Origin: JABAQJ01 sp046327745
Lineage (GTDB): Bacteria > Gemmatimonadota > Gemmatimonadetes > Gemmatimonadales > Gemmatimonadaceae
Direction: 5' to 3'
NCBI GenBank assembly: GCA_046327745.1
Contig: JAXLXV010000019.1
Coordinates: 62,001-126,000 of the forward strand
Length of the DNA: 64,000 nt
The notes under the pieces are model-generated. The model was not told the DNA's origin and searched no databases. It saw only the letters and a program-made list of their open reading frames with translations. Made by a program: the position numbers and the translations under genes. Positions 1-7,735 of the stretch are shown here, in pieces. The first letter of the stretch is position 1. The number at the start of each line of letters is the position of its first letter.

Positions 1-849
1 ACGCACGGAACCAATGTCCGCTGGTTCGACGCCGGGCCAGGGTATTTCAGTACGATCGGCATGGCACTCGTACGCGGCCGCGATTTTGACGCGCGGGATG
101 TCCCGGGCTCGCCCATGGTGACTGTCATCAATGAACGATTGGCTGGCATGCTGTGGCCGAACGAGAACCCCCTGGGCAAGCGCATCACGTTGACCGTCGA
201 CTCGGCCAGCACCTTCGAGGTCGTTGGTGTGGTGCGCGACGTCGCGCCCATGAACCCGGCCGCTCTGTCGGAACCAGAGCTGTACTGGTCCAATCGGCAG
301 CGACCCAGGTGGGGGACCTACCTGGTGGTACGCTCCGCCAGTGATCCATCCGCACTCACCAAGGCTATTCAAGAGCGTGTCCGCGCCGTGGACCCTGAGC
401 TGCAACTCGGTCGAATCTCCACCTTGGAGCAACTGGCGCGGCGCGAGCTGGTGGTGCCGAGATTCGCGACCGTGCTTGTCGCGGGGTTTACGGTGATGGC
501 GCTGGCGATCGCCGCCGTCGGACTATTCGGGCTGCAGGCTTATGCGGTCACGCAACGCCAGCGCGAGTTTGGCGTGCGGCTCGCGTTAGGCGCATCGCCA
601 GGCACCGTGCGCTGGTTCGTGCTGCGCCAAGGGCTGCGAACTGGCGCCGTGGCATTGATCGTCGGCGTCCCGCTCGCGCAAATCGCCGCCCGTCCGCTCG
701 GTGCGATGCTCGCTGGTGGGAGCGCCCACGATCCCCTCACGCTTTTGGCGGTCGTCTTGGTCTTGATCGCCGTGACAGTCCTCGGATCATTCATTCCGGC
801 ACGCCGGGCCGCTCGACTGGATCCCATGGAGGCGCTGCGGAGCGAATAA
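1..849 (+). CDS. ABC transporter permease, C-terminal part (ADOP/MacB-FtsX type), cut by window start
   Basis: The frame is open from base 1 and reads VRWFDAGPGYFSTIG directly into the first ATG at 61, so the gene begins before the window. The text around residues 15-100 (GYF..IG..L.RGRDF, then ..VINERLA..LWP.ENPLGK and VVGVVRDV) is the extracytoplasmic MacB-like domain of ADOP permeases (acidobacterial duplicated orphan permeases). It is followed by the FtsX domain with about three hydrophobic segments and an intervening QRQREFGVRLALGA loop, and it ends in PARRAARLDPMEALRSE, the usual ADOP/MacB C-terminus. Known for the family: mechanotransmission or efflux driven by a MacB-type ATPase. No ATPase lies downstream, which fits the orphan ADOP class; the upstream side cannot be seen. 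The substrate is unknown. Confidence 0.9.
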   Translation, partial: THGTNVRWFDAGPGYFSTIGMALVRGRDFDARDVPGSPMVTVINERLAGMLWPNENPLGKRITLTVDSASTFEVVGVVRDVAPMNPAALSEPELYWSNRQRPRWGTYLVVRSASDPSALTKAIQERVRAVDPELQLGRISTLEQLARRELVVPRFATVLVAGFTVMALAIAAVGLFGLQAYAVTQRQREFGVRLALGASPGTVRWFVLRQGLRTGAVALIVGVPLAQIAARPLGAMLAGGSAHDPLTLLAVVLVLIAVTVLGSFIPARRAARLDPMEALRSE

Positions 850-929
850 GGGGCCAGTGCTTCCCCATCGCGTGGCTGGCGATAGGATTGGACGACAGTT
901 GTTCGCCCACTCGAAGGAGTCGCTCGCCC

Positions 930-2381
930 ATGCACGCCATCCATCGCACCGCTCTCGTAGTTCTGGCCGTGACCACTATCGCCGGCCCGGCAGTGGCGCA
1001 GCGCAGCCCGATCTACACCGCCGGCAAGCTCAATAGCCACCAGCAGGTGGCGCGCGAGATCTACAAAGAGCTAATCGAGATCAACACCGGCGTGAGCACC
1101 GGGAACATCACCGCCGCCGCACAGGCGATGGCCAAACGATTCCGCGATGCCGGCATTCCCGACTCCGACATCTTCGTTGGTGGCCCTCGTCCCGAGAAGT
1201 TCAACGTCGTCGCGCGCATCCATGGAAAGCGGCCGCCTAACGTACGGAAACCCCTCCTGCTCCTGGCGCACATCGATGTGGTCGAAGCGCTCAAGGCCGA
1301 TTGGTCCAATGACCTGGATCCATTCGTTTTCACCGAGCGGGACGGATACTACTACGGTCGCGGAACGGCCGACGACAAAGCCATGGCGTCCATCTTCGTC
1401 GCCAATGTCTTTCGCATGAAAAAGGAAGGCTACGTTCCGGATCGGGACATCATCATCGCGCTCACGGCGGACGAAGAAAGCGGACCAGCCAATGGTGTGG
1501 ATTGGCTGATCAAGAATCACCGCGAGCTCGTGGACGCTGGCCTCATCATCAATGAAGGAGGCGGAGGCACGCTCCGAGACGGGAAGCCACTGTTCAATTC
1601 GGTCCAGACCGCAGAGAAGGTCACGACAAACCTCACCTTGCGAGCCACTAACAAGGGGGGGCATTCATCGGTCCCGCGAGCCGACAATGCCATCACGTCA
1701 CTTGCTGACGCGTTATCGAAGGTTGGGCGGTACGCCTTTCCGGTGAAGCTGAACGAGACAACGCGGGCATTTTTCTCGCAAACCGCGGACTTGGAGGAAC
1801 CGGCGATGGGTCGGGCCATGAAGGCCCTTGTAGCCAACCCGTCCGACCCGCAAGCAACCGCGGTGCTGGCGGCAGATCCGCGGTACAACTCGATGATCCG
1901 AACGACCTGCGTGGCTACCATGTTGAAGGGAGGGCACGCCACCAACGCTCTTCCGCAGCTGGCGGAAGCCAACGTGAACTGCCGGGTCTACCCGACCGAG
2001 ACGGCCGCCGAGGTGCGGGATTCGCTCGTGCGCGTTATCAACGACACGAGCGTGCAGGTCATTGTCGCCAGTCAGCGGCCCCCTACTCCGGCCACTGGAC
2101 TCCTGCCCGAACTCATGGAACCGGTCACCACGATCACGCGTGACCTCTTCGGCGACATCCCCGTGATTCCCACAATGTCCACCGGCGCGACAGACTCGCG
2201 CTTTTTCCGGGCGCTGGGCGTGCCCGCCTTTGGAGTATCTGGACTGTTTTCCGATCCGACGGTGGACGCACGCGCTCACGGCCGCGACGAACGGATGCGC
2301 ATCCAGTCGTACTACGAAGGCCAGGAATTTCTCTATCGTCTCACCAAGGCGCTTTCCTCTGCGCCGAGCACGGTCCCTTGA
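930..2381 (+). CDS. Exported M20/M25/M40 family metallopeptidase
   Basis: This is a zinc peptidase of the M20 family, 483 residues. I chose the ATG at 930 because AAGGAG lies at 914-919 and the protein then opens with a Sec signal (HAIHRTALVVLAVTT..., ending near AVAQ); the in-frame start at 888 would add a charged, unlikely leader. Metal-site motifs are intact: AHIDVV, GRGTADDK, LTADEESG (the EE pair), HATNALP and a late DARAHGRDE. The region between AEKVTTNLTL and RTTCVATML fits the dimerisation (lid) domain. It should hydrolyse peptides or N-acyl amino acids outside the cytoplasm. It follows the permease by about 80 bases; co-transcription is possible but not shown. Exact substrate is not predictable from this. 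Confidence 0.92.
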   Translation: MHAIHRTALVVLAVTTIAGPAVAQRSPIYTAGKLNSHQQVAREIYKELIEINTGVSTGNITAAAQAMAKRFRDAGIPDSDIFVGGPRPEKFNVVARIHGKRPPNVRKPLLLLAHIDVVEALKADWSNDLDPFVFTERDGYYYGRGTADDKAMASIFVANVFRMKKEGYVPDRDIIIALTADEESGPANGVDWLIKNHRELVDAGLIINEGGGGTLRDGKPLFNSVQTAEKVTTNLTLRATNKGGHSSVPRADNAITSLADALSKVGRYAFPVKLNETTRAFFSQTADLEEPAMGRAMKALVANPSDPQATAVLAADPRYNSMIRTTCVATMLKGGHATNALPQLAEANVNCRVYPTETAAEVRDSLVRVINDTSVQVIVASQRPPTPATGLLPELMEPVTTITRDLFGDIPVIPTMSTGATDSRFFRALGVPAFGVSGLFSDPTVDARAHGRDERMRIQSYYEGQEFLYRLTKALSSAPSTVP

Positions 2382-2465
2382 ACCACGGAGCCAGTATAGC
2401 GACACTTTAGCGCAGGCGTCGGTACGTCGAGACTCGCATCCGGACCTCCTATCCGGTAGCGAGTC

Positions 2466-3857
2466 ATGACCAGAACGTTCAGTTCCTTCGCTGTTAAGTC
2501 ATTACTATCAGCAACTTTAAGCGCTGTCATCGCACCTTGTATCTCAGCGCAGCAGTCTGAAAGGCCTGACTCCGTTCGGCAGAGAGCCGACTCCGCCAAG
2601 TCCGTACAGAAGGCGGAGCACACACGGATCGAGAAGGGGGGCGAGGTCGTCTCGACGCACGACACGATCCCGGCCACTGCGACCACGACCGAGTCCAAGC
2701 ATGACGCCGGCAAGAAGTCGCGCACGACGTCGTGTGCATCCTTGTCTCCCATCACTCGGAATGATCCGGTTGTTCCCGAGACGGCGGGGCCCGGCTTTGC
2801 CTCGTACATCGACCCAACGGTTCGGATAGACGCCGCCGAGCGGGTGATGATCGGATGTAGGTCCTTTGTGGCCCCGTTCGCATCGCTGGATGGCTCGCAG
2901 GGACCCATCGTGATCGGGGACGAAAGCAACGTGCAGGACAACGTCATGATCACGGGGCGGCTGGTGGTGATCGGCGACCGAACGATCATTGCCCATGGGG
3001 CGACGATCGTTGGTCCGGCCACGATCGGGGCTACGGGTGGCGAGCCGGCCTTTGTCGGCTTCAACTCGTACATCGACGGCGCGACCGTGGACCCCGGAGC
3101 GATGGTCACCCACCTGGCCCGCGTGGCGCCGGGCGTGGTGATCCACAAGGGGCACAAGGTGTTGCCCGGAAAGTTCGTGCGAACACAGGCCGAGGCGGAC
3201 TCGTTCGCGTTAGGCAAGGTGGTGCCGATGAACCAGGCAGACCTCGCCTTTATGGAAGGGGTCCTGCACGTCAACGAGAAGTTCGCCGATGGCTACTCCG
3301 AAATGGCGCATGCCTCGCCGGGGGGCATCCTTGGTATTGGGCGCGACCCCGGACAGTCTGACTTCAATCCGGAAAGCGACACTCCCGAGATTGGCGGGCA
3401 GCGGAGCACGAAGCCTTCCTTCCGCAATCGCATCGTGGGCCAGGTGCGAATTTCCACCTCACCGGATGAACTCGATCTGCGATTGGGCAGGCAGATCGCG
3501 ATTCGAGCGGACGAAGGGGAGCCGTTCGTTTTTGGGCGCATCGGGCGCATGCAGGATCGTGTCACCTTCCACGCCCTCGAGCATTCCACGATCTCGGTCG
3601 GGGACGATGTGGAATTCGGGTATCATGTCGTGGTGCATGGGGGAGCCGAAGACGGCAACACGCCCAAGGAAACGACGACCATTGAACCCGGCGTGGTGGC
3701 CAAGGATTGGTCGGTGATCTTTCGGTCGACGATTGGGCGCGGCAGCGTGATAGGCACGCGAGCTTACATTGACGGGTCGCAGATCCCCGCGGGGACGGTT
3801 GTGCCTGACCGGGCCATCATCATCAAGAACAAGCAGGTCGGGACCGTGGAGTGGTAG
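2466..3857 (+). CDS. Exported tandem gamma-carbonic-anhydrase-like protein
   Basis: A 463-residue protein with a Sec-type signal (residues 1-29, ...CISAQ), a low-complexity charged linker to about residue 105 and then two left-handed beta-helix blocks. Block 1 (about 112-280) follows the archaeal Cam enzyme, including NVQDN (Q157), AHGAT (H177) and the C-terminal helix RTQAEAD...HVNEKFADGY. Block 2 (about 318-463) carries IRADEG (R347, D349, E350), MQDRVTFHALE (Q363, H369, E372) and FGYHVVVHGG (H387, H391). By comparison with Cam, block 1 keeps only the equivalent of H117, while block 2 keeps those of H81 and H122 and has tyrosine at the H117 position with a His one residue later. Gamma-CA sites form between subunits, so a split site is possible. 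If active it would interconvert CO2 and bicarbonate in the periplasm. Shine-Dalgarno signal is weak. Confidence 0.85.
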   Translation: MTRTFSSFAVKSLLSATLSAVIAPCISAQQSERPDSVRQRADSAKSVQKAEHTRIEKGGEVVSTHDTIPATATTTESKHDAGKKSRTTSCASLSPITRNDPVVPETAGPGFASYIDPTVRIDAAERVMIGCRSFVAPFASLDGSQGPIVIGDESNVQDNVMITGRLVVIGDRTIIAHGATIVGPATIGATGGEPAFVGFNSYIDGATVDPGAMVTHLARVAPGVVIHKGHKVLPGKFVRTQAEADSFALGKVVPMNQADLAFMEGVLHVNEKFADGYSEMAHASPGGILGIGRDPGQSDFNPESDTPEIGGQRSTKPSFRNRIVGQVRISTSPDELDLRLGRQIAIRADEGEPFVFGRIGRMQDRVTFHALEHSTISVGDDVEFGYHVVVHGGAEDGNTPKETTTIEPGVVAKDWSVIFRSTIGRGSVIGTRAYIDGSQIPAGTVVPDRAIIIKNKQVGTVEW

Positions 3858-3879
3858 CGCTCCCCCGGCATGGCCAAGC

Positions 3880-3913
3880 AGCGCCTCGCGATACACCATC
3901 GCGAGGCGCTTTC
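3880..3913 (+). terminator. Intrinsic terminator after the carbonic-anhydrase-like gene
   Basis: A perfect 13-bp stem (AGCGCCTCGCGAT at 3880-3892 and its complement at 3898-3910) with a 5-base loop and a short T run (TTT) sits 22 bases after the stop codon. It is followed directly by a CGTTAGGC word at 3914-3921. Confidence 0.75.
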
Positions 3914-3985
3914 CGTTAGGCGGCCGCGGGCTTTCGCCACCGCGGATGCTGGGCGATACTCCGGGGTTCATTCTCGGGGGCAACC

Positions 3986-5317
3986 GTGGATCGTCGTGAC
4001 TTCGCGCGGGCGATGGCTGGTGCAGTAGGCGTAGGATCGTTAGGCACATGGCCGCTCCGGTCTTCGTCCTCGAGCTTGTTCGACCCTTCGCTGCGGGTGG
4101 ACGCTGACCGCATCAATCGTCAGCTGGGCGAACTCGCCCAGTTCGGCAAGAATCCGTACGGTGGCGTGAGTCGCGTCGCTTATTCGGAGTTCGACCAGCA
4201 GGGACGCACATACGTTCAACGCCTGATGCGAGAGGCGCACCTGGACGTGTCGATTGACGTGGCTGGGAATATCATCGGGCGTCGCGCTGGGAAACGAACG
4301 AACCTGAAGCCGATCCTCTTTGGCTCGCACATTGACTCGGTGCCCGACGGCGGCAACTACGACGGCGACGTTGGCTCACTCTCAGCGATTGAGGTGGCCA
4401 GAACGCTCGCTGAACGGAGCGTGGTGACGGAGCACCCTCTGGAGGTCGTTGTTTTCCAGAATGAAGAGGGGGGCACGATCGGAAGTCGTGGCATGATCGG
4501 CGAACTGCACGCCGCAGATCTGGCGTTGATGACCAAGAGCGGCAAGACCATTGGCGATGGGATCACCTTCATTGGTGGCGACCCCTCCAAACTGACCTCG
4601 GCACTGCGACGACGTGGCGACGTAGCCGCCTACGTGGAATTGCACATCGAGCAGGGAGGAACACTCGAGGCGTCTGGGACGGACATTGGCGTCGTGCAGG
4701 GGATCGTGGGCATCGGCTGGTGGGATGTGACCATTGAAGGGTTTGCCAACCACGCGGGAACCACGGCGATGAACAACCGCCGAGATGCCATGCTGGCGGC
4801 TGCACGTTTCACGGACATGGTGAATCGCGTGGTGACCAGCGAGCCCGGTCGACAGGTTGGCACCGTGGGCAGGCTGCAGGCGTTTCCGGGCGCCCCCAAT
4901 GTGATACCTGGGAAGGTGATACTGAGCTTGGAGATCCGGGAACTCGATGCTGCTCGGATTACCCACTTCTTCGAGCGGATTCGGAAGGAAGCGACGGCGA
5001 TCGGCGAGGCGACGGGCTGTACCTTCTCGTACGCTTCCACGCATGACTCGGCTCCTGCGATTTGCGACGAGCGGGTGCAGTCCACGATTGAACGCGTGGC
5101 AGGCTCACTGGGCCTGAGCGCGAAGCGACTGCCGTCTGGGGCGGGGCACGACGCTCAGCACATGGCCACGATTGCTCCATCCGGGATGATCTTCGTGCCC
5201 TCGGTGGGGGGGATTAGCCACTCGCCGCGAGAGTTTACCAAACCGGGGGACGTCGCCAACGGAGCGAACGTGTTGTTGCAGACTGTGCTGGCGTTGGATG
5301 CGGCCCTTGCGAGTTAG
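3986..5317 (+). CDS. Tat-exported M20-type amidohydrolase (allantoate / N-carbamoyl-L-amino acid hydrolase family)
   Basis: The start is GTG at 3986, giving DRRDFARAMAGAVGVGSLG, a twin-arginine signal. The 443-residue body matches the AllC/HyuC (hydantoinase/carbamoylase) branch of M20: FGSHIDSVPDGGNYDGDVG (His/Asp ligands), QNEEGGTIGSRGMIG (the Glu pair), YVELHIEQGG.LE, the dimerisation motif FANHAGTTAM..RRDA, and SGAGHDAQHM...PS.GGISH near the end. Family members hydrolyse a C-N bond in allantoate, ureidoglycine or N-carbamoyl amino acids with two divalent metals, normally in the cytoplasm; a Tat signal puts this one in the periplasm. No purine-catabolism neighbours are present, so the exact substrate stays open. 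It stands alone between a terminator and a 331-base gap. Confidence 0.9.
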   Translation: MDRRDFARAMAGAVGVGSLGTWPLRSSSSSLFDPSLRVDADRINRQLGELAQFGKNPYGGVSRVAYSEFDQQGRTYVQRLMREAHLDVSIDVAGNIIGRRAGKRTNLKPILFGSHIDSVPDGGNYDGDVGSLSAIEVARTLAERSVVTEHPLEVVVFQNEEGGTIGSRGMIGELHAADLALMTKSGKTIGDGITFIGGDPSKLTSALRRRGDVAAYVELHIEQGGTLEASGTDIGVVQGIVGIGWWDVTIEGFANHAGTTAMNNRRDAMLAAARFTDMVNRVVTSEPGRQVGTVGRLQAFPGAPNVIPGKVILSLEIRELDAARITHFFERIRKEATAIGEATGCTFSYASTHDSAPAICDERVQSTIERVAGSLGLSAKRLPSGAGHDAQHMATIAPSGMIFVPSVGGISHSPREFTKPGDVANGANVLLQTVLALDAALAS

Positions 5318-5648
5318 CAAAGACGAGGCGGGCGCCTAACGACACGATCGGAGGCGGATCGATCATGCGGACATTCTTGCCCAGTGTAAGGGCACGCATC
5401 CCACAGCATTCATCACACATTCGGTCATAATTATCGAATCGGGGGATTTTTCTAAATGCTGCCTAAACAGATCGCGGCGAATGAAGAAGTGTGGCATGCG
5501 TTCGACTCTTGCGCCTTTCTCATTAAGGCCGGATAATGGCGCCCTTGTCCGGCGGCCGTTTTTCGTTCGACGTGCTCGGGCGATGAGGTCGAAATTGTGG
5601 CGGCGATTGCCGGCAGCTCCGCCGCACTACCCACTTGGAGGCAACAGC
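5318..5648. other. Intergenic region of 331 bases
   Basis: It holds one CGTTAGGC word (minus orientation, 5334-5341) and a relatively A+T-rich patch around 5420-5460 that is the likeliest promoter area for the lipoprotein gene. There is a small hairpin-like element (GCCGGA at 5528-5533 pairing with TCCGGC at 5548-5553) followed by TTTTT at 5559-5563, possibly an attenuator or a remnant terminator. I see no convincing gene. Confidence 0.5.
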
Positions 5649-6674
5649 ATGAGAATCACGAAGGTCCTCGCCTTGGGCGCGTTCGCTGCTTTTGTGGCGG
5701 CCTGCTCCGACTCACCAGTGACGCAACCCATCTCGCCGAATTCGGTTGAAGCGACCGCCAACGGTTCGTTCGACTTCGGGATGGCGAACTCTGGCAAGGT
5801 CAAGATTCATCCGACGGTCCAGGAAGCCGCGCTGCGTCAGAGCATTCAGGCGGGGCCGCCAATTCTGTACCATTCGTGCGCTATGTGCCGAGTTCTTCCT
5901 TCGCCTCAGGTCAATGCGATCTACTGGGGCACGTCGACGATCTACGCCGGTGGTCCGGCCCCGGGCACCAGCGGCCCAGGCACGTCTGACGGCTCGCTCG
6001 TCGGCACGTTCCTCCGCACGATCGGCGGGACGCCGTTCTGGAGCATCAACAACGAGTACACGGACCTTCTCGGTTCGCGCGTTGCCAACTCCCTGAAGTA
6101 CACCCGCTTTGTCGCCAACAACTCGGCTCCGCCGGCTGCGCCGACGAATGCCCAGATCCAGGCGATGCTCGAAGGCCTCCTGGCCAGCGGCGCTCTGACG
6201 TTCAATCAGCAGACCATCTACTCCGTCTTCACGGCTTCGGGCGTGAACCTCGGCGGTGGCTTCGGCACGCAGTACTGCGCCTACCACGGCTACTTCCCGT
6301 GGACCGGCCACCCGGGCAAGTACATCATCTACTCGGCGCAGCCGTATGACGCGCAGTTCGTCGGCGCTTGCACGGCCGTCAACACCCCGGCCACGAACTC
6401 GCCGAACGGTGACTTCGCTGCTGATGCCACGATCAACGTTCTGTCGCACGAGCTGGAAGAAGCCTCCACGGACCCGGGCCTCAACGCCTGGTTCGACGGC
6501 CTCGGACAGGAAAATGCCGACAAGTGCGCATGGACCTTCACGCCGACCTTCGTGGCTCCGAACGGTTCCACCGCCAACGTCACGTTCTCGGGCAAGAACT
6601 ACCTGATCCAGCGCAACTGGCGCATCGGTGCGGTTCCGCCGCCGGCGTCGCAGTTCGGCTGCTCGCTCAGCTAA
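5649..6674 (+). CDS. Lipoprotein with HELxEAxTDP metal-site-like motif (EXORDIUM/PHI-1-like)
   Basis: I start the gene at ATG 5649, 7 bases after GGAGG (5637-5641). This gives a lipoprotein signal with lipobox VAAC (Cys19). The mature protein (341 residues in all) has CAMC near residue 75, an INAIYWG-type strand, and late in the chain VLSHELEEASTDP..NAWFDG.GQENADKCAW. His-Glu and the following Asp, Glu and Cys are reminiscent of the plant EXORDIUM / phosphate-induced protein 1 family and its bacterial relatives, where HEL.EA.TDP...W.D..G.E..D.C is the most conserved stretch. I infer a surface-anchored protein that may bind metal; no catalytic activity is established to my knowledge. It is flanked by A+T-rich upstream sequence and a very strong terminator, so it is a single-gene unit. 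Confidence 0.75.
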   Translation: MRITKVLALGAFAAFVAACSDSPVTQPISPNSVEATANGSFDFGMANSGKVKIHPTVQEAALRQSIQAGPPILYHSCAMCRVLPSPQVNAIYWGTSTIYAGGPAPGTSGPGTSDGSLVGTFLRTIGGTPFWSINNEYTDLLGSRVANSLKYTRFVANNSAPPAAPTNAQIQAMLEGLLASGALTFNQQTIYSVFTASGVNLGGGFGTQYCAYHGYFPWTGHPGKYIIYSAQPYDAQFVGACTAVNTPATNSPNGDFAADATINVLSHELEEASTDPGLNAWFDGLGQENADKCAWTFTPTFVAPNGSTANVTFSGKNYLIQRNWRIGAVPPPASQFGCSLS

Positions 6675-7091
6675 ATCAATAGACCGAACCGCCATCTTCG
6701 GGTGGGCGGTCGCCAGACAAGTCCGATGGGCGGCGCATGACGGAGTAATTCCACATGCGCCGCCCATCGGCTTTTCGCAGCGAAACGATGCGTGGACGTG
6801 CATCGGTCCAAGGTCCCGTGAGCGAGCCGTTTGAGCACGAATGCATGCCCGTGTCTTGAGCGCGTCATCGCGATCGGCGAATCGGTTGCATGTGGGATGA
6901 GCTCGCTGAGCCGATCCGTCGGCTATAACAACCTGATTGACGCTGTGTCGATTAGGAGCAGAAAATGTTTTACAAGTGCAGCACCATGCACGTCGTTGTT
7001 ATGCGGCACGCGACCAGCAACTGGGATTGCGCGTTGCTTGTGAACCCGGAGTGGTGTTGGATTCGCCCACAGGCTTTCCGAAGGAGGAGAA
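6675..7091. other. Intergenic region of 417 bases with terminator and putative promoter
   Basis: After the 17-bp terminator hairpin (listed separately) the stretch contains TTGACG at 6937-6942 and, 18 bases later, GAAAAT at 6961-6966, a possible but weak sigma-70-like promoter for the MarR gene. TATAAC at 6923-6928 is an alternative -10. No open reading frame here looks real. Confidence 0.4.
6723..6775 (+). terminator. Strong intrinsic terminator, 17-bp perfect stem
   Basis: CCGATGGGCGGCGCATG (6723-6739) is repeated exactly in inverted form at 6754-6770, with a 14-base loop and CTTTTC directly after. It lies 48 bases downstream of the lipoprotein stop codon. The stem is longer than a typical terminator, so a structured small RNA 3' end is an alternative. 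Confidence 0.8.
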
Positions 7092-7613
7092 ATGGCGTAC
7101 CATGATGGCATGGCGCCCCATCTATTTGACCACGACGACCTGACGGAGAGTGCGATGCACTCACGACGCGAGGAACTCGTCCTTGCGTTGTTGAAGTCCG
7201 CTGCCGTTGCTCGTCGCCCGGCCACGAAGATCGTAGAGTCGCACGGCTTGTCGCTCGCGCAGTACAACGTCCTGCGCATCCTGCGGTCCGCGGGTAAGGA
7301 TGGCATGCCCACGTTGGCGATCCGCGAGCGCATGGTCGAGGAAGCTGCGGGGATCACGAGACTCATCAACAAGCTCGAGCGCGCGTCACTTGTTAGGCGC
7401 GATCGATCGACCTCGGATCGCCGATGTGTGCTGTGTTACATCACCGACCGCGGGCTGCACCTCCTCACGCAGTTGGACGACCCAATCGTCGAGGCGAACG
7501 AGGGAGCCATGCAGATCCTCAGCGATGCCGATGTCGATCAGCTCCAGCGGCTGCTCGACCTCATACACTCTCGGCGCAAGCGCGCCGTGGGCGAGACGAG
7601 AAAGGTCGGATAG
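7092..7613 (+). CDS. MarR-family transcriptional regulator
   Basis: A 173-residue protein with a near-perfect ribosome site (AAGGAGGAG, 7081-7089) just before ATG 7092. It has the MarR winged helix: an N-terminal helix, then LAQYNVLRILRSAG, the recognition-helix segment MVEEAAGITRLINKLERASLV, and the wing RRDRSTSDRRCVLCYITDRGLHLL. The family forms dimers that bind inverted repeats and are released by small phenolic or other ligands, or by oxidation. There is a Cys pair region (CVLC) at the wing, which might be redox-sensitive (inference). It has no obvious target gene beside it: a terminator follows and the next gene is convergent. Confidence 0.9.
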   Translation: MAYHDGMAPHLFDHDDLTESAMHSRREELVLALLKSAAVARRPATKIVESHGLSLAQYNVLRILRSAGKDGMPTLAIRERMVEEAAGITRLINKLERASLVRRDRSTSDRRCVLCYITDRGLHLLTQLDDPIVEANEGAMQILSDADVDQLQRLLDLIHSRRKRAVGETRKVG

Positions 7614-7651
7614 CGGATCCAGCGCTTCACGCTTGAACCCGGTACACACGG

Positions 7652-7681
7652 ACGGCCGCCACCTCTGGCGGCCGTTTTGTT
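7652..7681 (+). terminator. Intrinsic terminator after the MarR gene
   Basis: ACGGCCGCCA (7652-7661), loop CCTC, then TGGCGGCCGT (7666-7675) gives a perfect 10-bp stem followed by TTTGTTT. It separates the MarR gene from the convergent outer-membrane gene. Confidence 0.85.
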
Positions 7682-7735
7682 TCTCTGAACTCTCAGGTGC
7701 ATGCCGAGTGACTGACGTTCTCGGGCGCGCGCACG

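Noticed and set aside
540..1040. A minus-strand frame bridging the permease end and the M20 gene
   Set aside because: Low-complexity Arg/Thr/Ser sequence without a start site or domain.
3914..3921. CGTTAGGC as part of transcription terminators
   Set aside because: Copies are not arranged as inverted pairs and most are inside genes, so the word is not a terminator element.
5712..6803. A 363-residue minus-strand frame opposite the lipoprotein
   Set aside because: Arg-rich sequence without domains, running through a strong terminator; the plus-strand gene has a ribosome site and lipobox.
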